Below, piece after piece: positions 29,392-38,437 of a stretch of 38,437 nt of DNA. Numbering within the stretch: position 1 is the first letter of the stretch; every line of letters starts with the position of its first letter. A program made the position numbers and the translations under genes. The stretch lies in assembly GCA_017548125.1 (NCBI GenBank), contig JAFYNK010000073.1, positions 1 through 38,437 of the forward strand, written 5' to 3'. The notes under the pieces are model-generated. The model searched no databases, was not told the origin of the DNA, and saw nothing but the letters and a program-made list of their open reading frames with translations. This stretch comes from Bacteroidales bacterium. Lineage in GTDB: Bacteria > Bacteroidota > Bacteroidia > Bacteroidales > F082.

Positions 29392-32300
29392 ATGAGAAAA
29401 TATTTTTTATTAGATATTAACATCTTCAAACTATTCATATTATTAGGCATAATAATGTCGTCGGTTGCCATGAAGGCTCAGACATCCGACACCACCAGAC
29501 TCATATATCCGATTCCTTATGACGACGGCAATCCGCTTAATCAAAGCAACAATAAATCAGGATTTTATCTTCAAGATCCATCCAATATCACTCGTGAAAT
29601 AGTTTATGATCCTGTAACAGGACAATATACTTTCTACAGTAAAATCGGCGATTTTATGTATCGTGAACCTCAAAGCATGAGCCAGGACCTTTACATGAAA
29701 TATCAGAACGACAAGCTGAAAAAAGAATACTGGAAAGAACGCCGCGAAACAACAAGCGAAAACTCAAGCAATGGAAATCAGCTTATCCCTACAATCTATG
29801 TCGGAGGCAAAGCGTTCGATAAAATCTTCGGAAGCAATACCATCGACATCAAACTGCAAGGTTCCGCCGACGTTACTTTCGGAATTAAAAACCAAAAACG
29901 CAACGACCCTTCTCGACCTGTTGACTTGCAGAGCGTTACAAACTTCGACTTCGATGAAAGCATACAGTTGAGCGCTGCCGCTAAGATAGGCGATAAAATC
30001 GAATTTAAACTTAATTATAACACTGAAACTCAATTCACTTTCGATAATAAATTCACCCTGAAATACGAAGGCGATGAGGACGATATTGTTCAACTCATTG
30101 AAGCTGGTAACGTTAACATGCCTTTGAAAAGCTCTCTCATCACCGGAACTCAGTCTCTCTTCGGTATCAAAACAAAATTGCAATTCGGAAAAACAACAGT
30201 TACATCTGTCATTTCTTACCAAGAAAGTGAAACACAGAATATCACAGTAAGCGGCGGCTCGCTTAGCAACGAATACGAAATAGAGTGTATCGACTACGAA
30301 GAAAACAGACACTTCTTCCTTAGCCAATATTTTAGAGACAATTACGAAAACGCATTGAAAGACCTTCCTTTGGTAACTTCCGACATCAATATCAATAAAA
30401 TTGAAGTCTGGGTCACTAATACAACATCTAACTATGAAAACTGCCGTAATATAGTGGCTTTCACCGATTTGGGCGAAGGTAAGAACGAATGGATTTTCAA
30501 TGACAACGAAATACAACCTGCTGGCATCACTAACACACAATATCCTGATAATGCATCAAATACCCTGCTCAATGATATGGATTACAACTCCTTAAGATCA
30601 TTGAATAATGTCACCTCATATTTGACATCACAAGGTTATACCTCAGGTAAAGATTTTGAAAAGTTACAAAAAGCAAGAAAATTAAGTCCGTCAGAATATG
30701 TCCTTAACAGTAAATTGGGTTTCATCACGTTGAATATCAACTTGAACGCTAACCAAACTCTTGCTGTAGCATATCAATATACAGTCATCGGACAAGATAA
30801 AGTATATCAGGTTGGTGAATTTTCAGATCAAAATATCATAGACCCTAACGTGTTGGTTACTAAGTTGTTGAAGAGTACTACAATCAATACCAAGATGCCG
30901 ATGTGGGATCTTATGATGAAGAACGTTTATAACATAAGAGCATATCAGGTAAGCCAAAACGACTTCATCTTGAATATCTTGTACTTAGGAAACGATAACG
31001 GTGTCGCGACAGGTTATTTTGCTGACGCTGAAGGAGAATTGAAAGGTAAATCGCTGATTCACCTTATGAACGTCGATAACTTGAACACGCAACAAAATCC
31101 TATAGATGGCGGCGACGGATTGTTCGACTTTATCAACGGCGCTACCACCAACGGAGGAACAATAAACGCCTCAACAGGTCGAATCTATTTCCCTGTGCTT
31201 GAGCCATTTGGAAGCCATATCAGAAAAATATTCGCCGACAACCCTGTCCTCGCAGAAAAATATGCCTTCGACTCTTTATATACTCTGACAAAAACTTCCG
31301 CTGAACAATATACAGAGAAAAATAAGTTCAGACTTGAAGGCGAATATACTTCATCATCAGGTAGCGAAATCAATTTAAATGCGCTTAACGTATCTCCAGG
31401 ATCTGTCACAGTAACATCAGGAGGCACGCCTCTCACTGAAAACGTTGACTATACCGTCGATTACACGCTCGGCCGTGTCACCATCTTGAATGAAGCATTG
31501 CTCAACTCAGGCGCAAATATCAATATCTCATTGGAAAACAACACCGCCATGACTACAATGAAAAAATCATTCATGGGCGCAAGAGTGGAACATGAGATAA
31601 ATCCTGACTTCTTGATTGGAGGAACAATCTTACATCTTAACGAAAGAGCTTATACAACAAAAGTCAATTATAACGATGAGCCGTTGTCAAATACCATTTA
31701 TGGCTTTGACTTTAATTATCAGACTGATTCTCAATTATTGACAGACCTTATTGATAAATTGCCATTCATCGAGACAAAACAAAAGTCAAGAATTTCGGTA
31801 TATGGCGAATTTGCCCATTTTATCCAAGGCATAAACAAAGAAAACGGCCAGACAGGAACGTCGTATATAGATGACTTTGAAGGAGCTAAATCAACGATAG
31901 ACCTTCGCCAGTGGTCAACATGGAAATTGGCAAGTACTCCGCAATATCAGCATAATCTTTTCCCTGAAGCATATTCTACAATGGGACTTGATTTCGGCAA
32001 AAACCGTTCAAAAATAGCATGGTACACGATAGACCAGTCAGTGTTCTATAACAGAAGCAGCAGAATATTGCCTCCTAACATCACAAATGATGAATTGTCA
32101 GACCACAGAGTGCGACAAGTGTTTGAAACAGAAATCTTCCCTAACAAAGATTTCCAAGCAGGCGTTTCAACAAACGTATCTGTGTTGAACTTGGCATATT
32201 ATCCTAACATAAGAGGACCATACAACTATGATACTGAAAATCTTAACCAAGACGGTACATTCTCCGATCCTGAAAACAGATGGGGCGGTATCATGAGAGC

Positions 32301-35300
32301 TATTGAGTCTTCCGACTTCAATGCTACCAATGTCGAGTACATCGAATTCTGGCTGATGGACCCGTTCTTTGAAGGACAAGACCAAAGCAATACTGGTAAG
32401 TTGTACTTCAACTTGGGTGATATTTCTGAAGATATCTTACGCGACGGCAGAAAATCATACGAAAACGGATTGCCGACATCTGACAATGTAATTAACGTTG
32501 ACACAACTAAATGGGGTCGCGTGCCTTCATTGCAAGCATTGGTAGATGCGTTCGACTCTAATCCAGATTCAAGACAATATCAAGATGTCGGATATGACGG
32601 CCTTTCTAACTCCGATGAACAGTCATTCTTCAAAAACTATCTTGACATTTTGCAGACAAAAATATCAGGTGATGCTTTTGAACAAGCTAAAGAAGACCCT
32701 TCATCAGATGACTATCATTACTTTAGAGGTACTGATTACGACAATGACCCTAAGTATGGAAGCATTCTGGAACGTTACAAAAAATATAATGGCAACGAAG
32801 GTAACTCACCTTCAGAAACACAATATACTGAAGATTATAAAACTAATAACAGTACCCTTCCAGACGTTGAAGATATTAACAGCGACAACACGTTAAGCGA
32901 ATCGGAAAATTATTATCAATATGAAATTGACCTTGACCCTAACAAGATGATGAAAGCTGGTCAAAACAGAATCTCCGACATCCGTACAACGACAGTCACA
33001 ACAATCAACGGCGAAGTCAAGGAAATCAAATGGTATCAGTTCCGTATTCCTATCAAAGAGCCAGACAAAATCATCGGTAATATCGAAGGATATTCATCAA
33101 TACGTTTCATGAGAATTTTCATGAAAGGCTTCAAGAGCGACATCGTGCTTCGTTTTGCGACTTTGGATTTGGTAAGAGGCGAATGGAGAACTTATAACAA
33201 CGCAATACAAGCTCCAGGTGAATATATGCCAGGCGATCAAACAAACCACACTTTGTTCGAGCAGTCAGCTGTCAATATCGAAGAAAACAGCAGCCGCCAG
33301 CCTGTCCCTTACGTAATCCCACCTGGAATATATCAGGAAGTTTACACAGGAACTCTTTCATCATATCGTCAGAATGAACAGGCTTTACAGCTTTCAGTTG
33401 AAAACCTCGTCGATGGCGATGCAAGAGCTGTATATAAATCGACAAGTTTCGACTTTAGATATTACAAGAAACTCAAGATGTTCATACATGCCGAACAAAT
33501 GTACGAACATGAAACTATGGAAGACGGCGACCTTACCGTATTCTTACGATTCGGTTCCGACTTGACAGACAACTACTACGAATACGAAGTGCCTCTTAAA
33601 TTTACAAAATGGTACACTTCGTCAACTGAAGACCGTGCTATCTGGCCAGAAGAAAATGATATCGAAATTGATTTTGACGAACTTGTGAAAGTTAAAAATA
33701 ACCGCAATAAGTCATTGGGAACAAACAACGTTCAGACAAACAGAGTTTATAGCGAACTTTCTGGTAAAAATAAGATTAAGGTCTTGGGTAACCCTACAAT
33801 CAGCGAAGTCAGAAGCATGATGATTGGTATCAGAAATCCTAAGAAAAACAATGAAGTGGGCACTGATAAGAGTGCTATCATCTGGATTAACGAGTTGAGA
33901 CTTACCGACTTGAACAACAGCGGCGGATGGGCTGCGACAGGACGCATTGAGGCAACTTTGGCAGACTTGGGTCGCGTGACGGCAGCTGGTTCATACAACT
34001 CAGCAGGCTATGGCGCATTAGAGACAAAAGCTACCGAGTCAAACATGGAATCCAACGGCTTCTATAGCGTTTCGGCAGATGTTGATTTAGGTAAATTTAT
34101 GTCTCCAGAAAAGACTGGCATCACTGTGCCAATACATTATGACCAAAATCAAACATCTATAACACCAGAATACAATCCGTTTGACCCTGATGTCAAATTC
34201 AAGAACGCTCTTGACATCATAGAAGATCAGGCTGGCAAAGACTCTCTTAGAAAAGCTGCTGTTGATATCGTTAAGCAAACCAACTTCAACATCACTAATT
34301 TAAGAAAGAACCGTGTCGGAAACAAAAAGCCGCACTTCTGGAACATCGAAAACTTCAATGCTACATACGCTTATACCAAGCAGGAACAAAGAAGCAGCGA
34401 CATTGAATATTCTATCGATAAGACTTACAGAGGCGGACTCGGCTATTCATATTCTACCAACGCTAAAAACGTACAGCCTTTCGCTAATGCTAAATGGGCT
34501 TCTTCAAAATATCTGAAACTCATTAAAGACATCAACTTCTATTATATGCCTAAGAGCTTCTCGTTTAACACTGAAATGTTCAGGCAATATCAAGAGCAAA
34601 AACTGAGAAATAAAAGCACTGGTAATATTATCATCAGACCAACATACGCTAAAAACTGGGATTGGAGTCGTAACTATGACTTCCGTTATGACATCACTAA
34701 AGGCTTAAACTTCACGTATAATGCTAGTGCCAACGCATACATATACGAACCAGCAGGCAATCCAGAAAGAGAGACGGCTGAATGGGGCGCTAACAGAGAC
34801 ACCATCAGAAATGAAATCTACGGATTAGGCTCGATGTCGAGGTTTAACCAGACTTCAAAACTTAACTATACTATACCTATTAATAAATTGCCTCTTATGG
34901 AATGGATGACAGCTAATGCCAACTATACCGGAACTTACCGCTGGACAGCTTCATCTCGTTCAACACAGGCCATTATGGGTAATGTTAACGAAAACGAATC
35001 AATATTACAGTTTAATGGAAGCGCTGACTTTGCTAAATTATACAACAAGGTGCCATACTTCAAAGAAGTTACAACGCCTAAACGTGCAAGCGGAAAAAAT
35101 AGCAGAGACAACAGACAACCGCAAAAAGAAGAGAAAACGACTATAGATACAACAGGTAAAGCACCTAAGAAAAACTATGCTAAACTTATTGGCGACAACG
35201 CGACAAGAGTGCTGTTGAGCGTCAAGAAAGCTTCTTTCTCATTCTCGCAAAGCAGCGGTACCTCGTTGCCAGGTTATATGTACGAACCTGATTATCTTGG

Positions 35301-36558
35301 CATCAATACAATGACGGGAGCGCCTGGATGGGGATTCGTCTTAGGAAGAAACGATGACATATTAAATAATGCAATAAACAATAATTGGCTTACAACCGAC
35401 ACAACTTTCAACCAAGCATATTCTGAAAGATTCAATGAAAGTTACAACTATAAGGTTACTCTTGAGCCATTCCAGAACTTCAAGATTGATGTCACAGGAA
35501 ACAGAACCTACGTCGAGAACTTCTCCGAATATTTCAGATATGACTCTTATGGCGAGTTCCATACATACACACCTTCAAAAGGCGGCAACTTCAACATATC
35601 GCATCTCATGACAGCAACGTCATTCAAAGATGGTGATTTGTTGTTCGAGACAATGTTGAAAAACAGACAAGATATCGCTATGCGTCTCGCCTCAGAAAAC
35701 CAGGCATGGCTCGACTTAGGCTCCCCTATGGTTTATGACTCTATCGGAAACGGTATGTTCCCAGTGGGTTATGCAGCCAACTCACAGGATGTTCTCATCT
35801 ATTCATTCATGGCAGCATACTCGGGCAAGGACGTCAATGATGTGGAATTGTCATTGTTCAAGAAAATAGCATTGCCAAACTGGTCGGTCAACTTTACAGG
35901 TCTCACAAAAATCCCTGCGTTGAAGAAGATATTTAAAACCATCAACATAACACATTCGTATAAGTCAACATATTCAATTTCATCATGGGGAACAAACCTC
36001 AATTACGACGAAAACAACCCAATGTTGATGTACGAAGGCACCAACTTAAGAGTGCCGCAATACGATATGTCTCAGATCGTTGTTTCTGAACAATATGCTC
36101 CGCTGATAGGTCTTAAGCTGGCGTTTAACAACAACTTGTCGCCTTCGTTAGACTTCAAGAAAAGCAGGACGGTAACCATCAGCTTCATCAATAATCAACT
36201 TACAGAAGCTGAAGGCCGCGAAATCATCATCGGTTGCGGCTACACCTTTAAAGATTTAGGATTAGTCATATCATCACTTGGCGGAACTTCTAAAAATGCT
36301 AACGAGCTCACCATGAAACTTGACATCGGATTCAGAAGAGACAAGACTATTTTAAGAAGCATCGACGAAGATTACAGTCAAATATCGTCAGGTCAAAACA
36401 AGATAAACATTTATCTCACGGCAGACTATGACTTCAGCAACAGATTGGGCATGCAAGCGTTCTTCCGTCACGATATGACGGACCCATTTATTGCTAATTC
36501 ATTCAAGACATCCAACACATTTGCTGGTGTAACAATGAGATTTAGCTTGACACAATAA
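29392..36558 (+). CDS. sprA: Type IX secretion system outer-membrane translocon SprA/Sov
   Basis: The giant beta-barrel pore of the Bacteroidetes type IX secretion system, through which cargo with C-terminal sorting domains reaches the surface. The 2388-residue product is full length for the family. A signal peptide (about 1-30, ending MKAQ) is followed by DDGNPLNQSNNKSGFYLQDPSN and YKxR-like segments of the SprA N-terminal domain. There are many SAAAKIGDKIEFKLNYNTET-type strand repeats and two SprA_N regions (about 60-470 and 1080-1550). The barrel part runs to a terminal strand TFAGVTMRFSLTQ. It lies between ruvA and gcvH, an order I know from Flavobacterium. None of the exported proteins in this window shows a recognisable T9SS sorting domain, so cargo and partner genes must lie elsewhere. 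Confidence 0.97.
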   Translation: MRKYFLLDINIFKLFILLGIIMSSVAMKAQTSDTTRLIYPIPYDDGNPLNQSNNKSGFYLQDPSNITREIVYDPVTGQYTFYSKIGDFMYREPQSMSQDLYMKYQNDKLKKEYWKERRETTSENSSNGNQLIPTIYVGGKAFDKIFGSNTIDIKLQGSADVTFGIKNQKRNDPSRPVDLQSVTNFDFDESIQLSAAAKIGDKIEFKLNYNTETQFTFDNKFTLKYEGDEDDIVQLIEAGNVNMPLKSSLITGTQSLFGIKTKLQFGKTTVTSVISYQESETQNITVSGGSLSNEYEIECIDYEENRHFFLSQYFRDNYENALKDLPLVTSDININKIEVWVTNTTSNYENCRNIVAFTDLGEGKNEWIFNDNEIQPAGITNTQYPDNASNTLLNDMDYNSLRSLNNVTSYLTSQGYTSGKDFEKLQKARKLSPSEYVLNSKLGFITLNINLNANQTLAVAYQYTVIGQDKVYQVGEFSDQNIIDPNVLVTKLLKSTTINTKMPMWDLMMKNVYNIRAYQVSQNDFILNILYLGNDNGVATGYFADAEGELKGKSLIHLMNVDNLNTQQNPIDGGDGLFDFINGATTNGGTINASTGRIYFPVLEPFGSHIRKIFADNPVLAEKYAFDSLYTLTKTSAEQYTEKNKFRLEGEYTSSSGSEINLNALNVSPGSVTVTSGGTPLTENVDYTVDYTLGRVTILNEALLNSGANINISLENNTAMTTMKKSFMGARVEHEINPDFLIGGTILHLNERAYTTKVNYNDEPLSNTIYGFDFNYQTDSQLLTDLIDKLPFIETKQKSRISVYGEFAHFIQGINKENGQTGTSYIDDFEGAKSTIDLRQWSTWKLASTPQYQHNLFPEAYSTMGLDFGKNRSKIAWYTIDQSVFYNRSSRILPPNITNDELSDHRVRQVFETEIFPNKDFQAGVSTNVSVLNLAYYPNIRGPYNYDTENLNQDGTFSDPENRWGGIMRAIESSDFNATNVEYIEFWLMDPFFEGQDQSNTGKLYFNLGDISEDILRDGRKSYENGLPTSDNVINVDTTKWGRVPSLQALVDAFDSNPDSRQYQDVGYDGLSNSDEQSFFKNYLDILQTKISGDAFEQAKEDPSSDDYHYFRGTDYDNDPKYGSILERYKKYNGNEGNSPSETQYTEDYKTNNSTLPDVEDINSDNTLSESENYYQYEIDLDPNKMMKAGQNRISDIRTTTVTTINGEVKEIKWYQFRIPIKEPDKIIGNIEGYSSIRFMRIFMKGFKSDIVLRFATLDLVRGEWRTYNNAIQAPGEYMPGDQTNHTLFEQSAVNIEENSSRQPVPYVIPPGIYQEVYTGTLSSYRQNEQALQLSVENLVDGDARAVYKSTSFDFRYYKKLKMFIHAEQMYEHETMEDGDLTVFLRFGSDLTDNYYEYEVPLKFTKWYTSSTEDRAIWPEENDIEIDFDELVKVKNNRNKSLGTNNVQTNRVYSELSGKNKIKVLGNPTISEVRSMMIGIRNPKKNNEVGTDKSAIIWINELRLTDLNNSGGWAATGRIEATLADLGRVTAAGSYNSAGYGALETKATESNMESNGFYSVSADVDLGKFMSPEKTGITVPIHYDQNQTSITPEYNPFDPDVKFKNALDIIEDQAGKDSLRKAAVDIVKQTNFNITNLRKNRVGNKKPHFWNIENFNATYAYTKQEQRSSDIEYSIDKTYRGGLGYSYSTNAKNVQPFANAKWASSKYLKLIKDINFYYMPKSFSFNTEMFRQYQEQKLRNKSTGNIIIRPTYAKNWDWSRNYDFRYDITKGLNFTYNASANAYIYEPAGNPERETAEWGANRDTIRNEIYGLGSMSRFNQTSKLNYTIPINKLPLMEWMTANANYTGTYRWTASSRSTQAIMGNVNENESILQFNGSADFAKLYNKVPYFKEVTTPKRASGKNSRDNRQPQKEEKTTIDTTGKAPKKNYAKLIGDNATRVLLSVKKASFSFSQSSGTSLPGYMYEPDYLGINTMTGAPGWGFVLGRNDDILNNAINNNWLTTDTTFNQAYSERFNESYNYKVTLEPFQNFKIDVTGNRTYVENFSEYFRYDSYGEFHTYTPSKGGNFNISHLMTATSFKDGDLLFETMLKNRQDIAMRLASENQAWLDLGSPMVYDSIGNGMFPVGYAANSQDVLIYSFMAAYSGKDVNDVELSLFKKIALPNWSVNFTGLTKIPALKKIFKTINITHSYKSTYSISSWGTNLNYDENNPMLMYEGTNLRVPQYDMSQIVVSEQYAPLIGLKLAFNNNLSPSLDFKKSRTVTISFINNQLTEAEGREIIIGCGYTFKDLGLVISSLGGTSKNANELTMKLDIGFRRDKTILRSIDEDYSQISSGQNKINIYLTADYDFSNRLGMQAFFRHDMTDPFIANSFKTSNTFAGVTMRFSLTQ

Positions 36559-36597
36559 AAATTTTTAAAGAAGTAAAAATTATAAGAATAAAAATTG

Positions 36598-36605
36598 TAT
36601 TTTTG
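36598..36605 (+). promoter_or_regulatory. -7 element for gcvH
   Basis: TATTTTTG matches TAnnTTTG, 40 bp before the gcvH ATG, in the 86-bp gap after sprA. GcvH may thus be transcribed independently of sprA. Confidence 0.65.
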
Positions 36606-36644
36606 GCACATTAAAAAGTAATTACAAATTTAAAAATAAACAAA

Positions 36645-37022
36645 ATGAACATTCCAGCAGAATTAAGGTATTCAAAGGACCATGAATGGATCCGTTTAGA
36701 AGGTGAAACAGCTTACGTAGGTATCACAGACTTCGCACAACATGAATTAGGCGACATCGTTTTCGTTGACGTTGACACTGTTGATGAATCACTCGAAGCA
36801 GAAGAAACATTCGGTACAGTTGAAGCTGTTAAAACTTCTTCAGAATTATTATTGCCTGTAGCAGGTACAGTAGTAGAATTCAACGAACTTCTCGCTGACG
36901 CTCCTGAAACAGTTAACAACGACCCATACGGTGATGGCTGGATTATCAAAATTCAAGTTGCTAACGCAGCTGACATCGATGGTTTATTAACAGCTGAAGC
37001 TTATAAAGAATTAATCGGCTAA
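36645..37022 (+). CDS. gcvH: Glycine cleavage system H protein
   Basis: The small lipoyl carrier that shuttles the aminomethyl group between the P, T and L proteins of glycine cleavage. The 125-residue product begins [20 protein letters not shown], as in the family. The lipoylated residue is Lys63 in [15 protein letters not shown]. The end ([14 protein letters not shown], then [12 protein letters not shown]) is canonical. The P and T proteins are not encoded here. GlyA at the other end of the window shares the pathway. The vanZ-like gene starts 5 bp after the stop. Confidence 0.98.
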   Translation: MNIPAELRYSKDHEWIRLEGETAYVGITDFAQHELGDIVFVDVDTVDESLEAEETFGTVEAVKTSSELLLPVAGTVVEFNELLADAPETVNNDPYGDGWIIKIQVANAADIDGLLTAEAYKELIG

Positions 37023-37027
37023 TAGCT

Positions 37028-37453
37028 TTGAAACGACTGTCGGAAGGAATTTATCCAAGTCTCATTTGCGCAATATTCATTATGATATTGATGGGACTGC
37101 CAGGAAAATGCTTTCCGACAGTTGTCAATTTCTGGGATTGGATAGGACCAGATAAAATAGTACATTTCATCCTCTTTGGTACATTCGCTTTTCTCACGCT
37201 TTGGGGTTATAGAAAAAAGATAATATCCAAAAACAACTCTTACAAAAAAAAGGCTTTTCTGCTGGCTCTAGTTTTGACAATTTCTTACGGAGGTCTGACT
37301 GAATTATTGCAAAAATACCTATTTATTAATAGATATGGAAGCGTTTTGGACTTCCTTGCTGACGCAATAGGTTGTGTTTTAGGCGTTATCGTTTTCTTTT
37401 TCTGTATCAAAAAAAAATTAAAAAAATTAAAAGTTTCAGAGAACAATATCTAA
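37028..37453 (+). CDS. VanZ-like family membrane protein
   Basis: A 141-residue protein with four predicted membrane helices (about 10-28, 42-58, 75-92, 103-127) and the VanZ-like signature DKIVHFILFGTFAFLTLWG. A polar loop, GLTELLQKYLFINRYGSVLDFLADAIGCVLGV, carries the conserved E, R and D residues. The function of the family is unclear; the name comes from a teicoplanin-resistance protein, but most members are not resistance genes. The start is a TTG placed 5 bp after gcvH; the next ATG (about residue 19) would remove the first membrane helix. Linkage after gcvH is the known order in Bacteroidetes. Confidence 0.88.
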   Translation: MKRLSEGIYPSLICAIFIMILMGLPGKCFPTVVNFWDWIGPDKIVHFILFGTFAFLTLWGYRKKIISKNNSYKKKAFLLALVLTISYGGLTELLQKYLFINRYGSVLDFLADAIGCVLGVIVFFFCIKKKLKKLKVSENNI

Positions 37454-37463
37454 AGAAATTTAT

Positions 37464-37471
37464 TACCTTTG
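37464..37471 (+). promoter_or_regulatory. -7 element for the tonB-like gene
   Basis: TACCTTTG matches TAnnTTTG, 45 bp upstream of the ATG at 37516. Confidence 0.7.
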
Positions 37472-37515
37472 TGCCGAAATAATTTTTTGAGTTTAATCTA
37501 GAAAAAAAATAAAAA

Positions 37516-38199
37516 ATGGAAGTTAAAAAATCACCAAAGGCAGATCTTGAAAACAAGAAACCTACTTTTATATTGATTGGTCTTGTTGTGACTTTATTCG
37601 TTATTTGGCGTGTTTTTGAATACAAAAGCTACGACAAACAGAATTTTGACGATTTACAAAGAACAGTTGAGGTTATAGAAGAAGAATTGGTTGAAATTAC
37701 AAAACAAGAACAACCAAAACCACAACCACCAGCACCAAAACCACAAGTAACTCAAATTCAAGTTGTAGAAGATGACGTTGAAGTAGAAGATGACATCGAA
37801 ATCGATGCTGAAGTTTCTCAAGATGAAGTAATCGAAGAATATTTCGCTCCAGCAGAAATTGAAGAAGAAGAAATCGTTGAAGCTGAAATCTTCAAAGTCG
37901 TTGAAGTTATGCCTGAATTCCCTGGTGGTCCTGCTAAAATGATGGAATATATCCAAAAAAATATTAAATATCCATTGATGGCTCGTGAAAGCGACATCCA
38001 AGGCCGTGTATTCGTTAACTTCGTTGTAGAACCAGACGGTTCAATCTCAAACGTAACAGTTATGCGTGGTATCGGCGGCGGTTGCGACGAAGAAGCTGTT
38101 AGAGTTGTTAATAGCATGCCTAAATGGAATCCTGGTAAACAACGTGGTACTGCAGTTCGCTGTTCATTCACAGTGCCAATCATCTTCAAATTGCAATAG
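37516..38199 (+). CDS. TonB-family energy transducer
   Basis: Transmits the proton-motive force from ExbBD in the inner membrane to outer-membrane TonB-dependent transporters. The 227-residue product has one membrane helix (about 18-34, FILIGLVVTLFVIW) and a Glu/Asp/Pro-rich periplasmic spacer (about 45-125, with a PKPQPPAPKPQ segment). The C-terminal TonB domain (about 128-227) starts VVEVMPEFPGGPAKMMEYIQ and includes KYPLMARESDIQGRVFVNF and RCSFTVPIIFK. This is the standard Bacteroidetes form. ExbB/ExbD and receptor genes are not in this window. It has its own promoter and is followed by a terminator. Confidence 0.95.
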   Translation: MEVKKSPKADLENKKPTFILIGLVVTLFVIWRVFEYKSYDKQNFDDLQRTVEVIEEELVEITKQEQPKPQPPAPKPQVTQIQVVEDDVEVEDDIEIDAEVSQDEVIEEYFAPAEIEEEEIVEAEIFKVVEVMPEFPGGPAKMMEYIQKNIKYPLMARESDIQGRVFVNFVVEPDGSISNVTVMRGIGGGCDEEAVRVVNSMPKWNPGKQRGTAVRCSFTVPIIFKLQ

Positions 38200-38222
38200 T
38201 ATTTTAACACTATCATAATACA

Positions 38223-38254
38223 AAAGAGTTGCTTGTAAAAGCGACTCTTTTTTT
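38223..38254 (+). terminator. Terminator of the tonB-like gene
   Basis: A 12-bp stem (AAAGAGTTGCTT at 38223-38234, AAGCGACTCTTT at 38239-38250, one G-T pair) with loop GTAA and a run of seven T. Confidence 0.9.
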
Positions 38255-38273
38255 ATACCAAAAACAGAATATT

Positions 38274-38437
38274 AAGGGGACTTCTATAAATTCCCTCGTT
38301 TAAATAATTTTTGACAGTAACAATTAAAACTTTTGCATGCTTTATGTTTTTTCTCGGAATCTTTTCGCCTTTCTTTCAATCACATAGCTCGCTATGTTCT
38401 TTCAAGAAAAACAAAAATCTTCTCAAAGAAAAATTCA
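38274..38437. repeat. Dispersed repeat, copy 2 (right part cut by window edge)
   Basis: The core at 38336-38437 matches 3-104. The 19-mer AAGGGGACTTCTATAAATT at 38274-38292 is the inverted form of the 19-mer at 122-140. Taken together, the two partial copies predict a full element of about 200 bp: inverted end, spacer of 43 bp, core of about 102 bp with a hairpin, spacer of 17 bp, inverted end. Confidence 0.75.

Noticed and set aside
29764-30540. A 258-codon antisense ORF within sprA
   Set aside because: It is a shadow of the strongly codon-biased sprA frame, with no recognisable domain or promoter of its own.
37028-37453. A teicoplanin-resistance role for the VanZ-like protein
   Set aside because: Most family members are unrelated to glycopeptide resistance, no other van genes are present, and glycopeptides generally do not cross the outer membrane.
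1-38437. The shared ends as evidence of a circular molecule
   Set aside because: The end repeats differ at two positions and are joined to different flanking sequences. The gene content is chromosomal, without replication or mobilisation genes. Two copies of a dispersed repeat explain the match better.

Overview
This looks like a chromosomal segment of an AT-rich, host-associated member of the Bacteroidales. The evidence is: the phylum-specific -7 promoter element TAnnTTTG in front of most transcription units, the absence of Shine-Dalgarno sequences, a complete sprA/sov gene (type IX secretion translocon) in the order ruvA-sprA-gcvH-vanZ, a Bacteroides-style pyruvate kinase, a PPi-type phosphofructokinase and a full-length pyruvate:ferredoxin oxidoreductase. 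The last two point to a fermenting anaerobe. Three exported exo-glycosidases (GH20, GH33 sialidase, GH89 alpha-N-acetylglucosaminidase) suggest foraging on host glycans. No rRNA, tRNA, transposase, phage gene or CRISPR array was seen.

Layout. 1-217: part of a dispersed repeat, then the glyA terminator. 272-4430: glyA (-), polyprenyl synthase plus an outer-membrane beta-barrel gene (+), YitT-family membrane protein (-). 4524-6284: GH20 lipoprotein (+). 6388-8992: pyk-fthC operon and an FMN reductase (-). 9180-10100: a compact three-gene operon (DUF3791, DUF3990, small protein) on the minus strand, flanked by near-identical repeats of about 105 bp. 10238-13795: pyruvate:ferredoxin oxidoreductase (-). 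13970-14335: Cys/His-rich lipoprotein (-). 14336-14763: a 428-bp region with a strong promoter and a very short ORF. 14764-15873: sialidase (+). 15946-16242: FtsB/DivIC protein (-). 16476-18278: lipoprotein with a formylglycine-enzyme-like fold (+). 18411-25051: tolC, macA, macB ATPase, permease, LytS-type kinase and LytTR regulator (+). 25108-28614: GH89 and phosphofructokinase (-). 28790-38199: ruvA, sprA, gcvH, vanZ, tonB (+). 38274-38437: a second, truncated copy of the dispersed repeat.

How the genes work together. PPi-type phosphofructokinase, pyruvate kinase and pyruvate:ferredoxin oxidoreductase cover much of the route from hexose phosphate to acetyl-CoA. GlyA, GcvH and 5-formyl-THF cyclo-ligase belong to one-carbon/folate metabolism. 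SprA, TonB, the beta-barrel protein and the surface lipoproteins serve the cell envelope. The efflux genes are physically coupled to a two-component system.

The most unusual material is intergenic. There are many arrays of short (7- or 8-bp) degenerate tandem units, often in two inverted arms, placed directly against stop codons or in front of promoters. A possible MITE-like element with inverted ends is cut by both window edges. The DUF3791/DUF3990 operon appears to sit in a duplication of the 3' end and terminator of the pyruvate:ferredoxin oxidoreductase gene.
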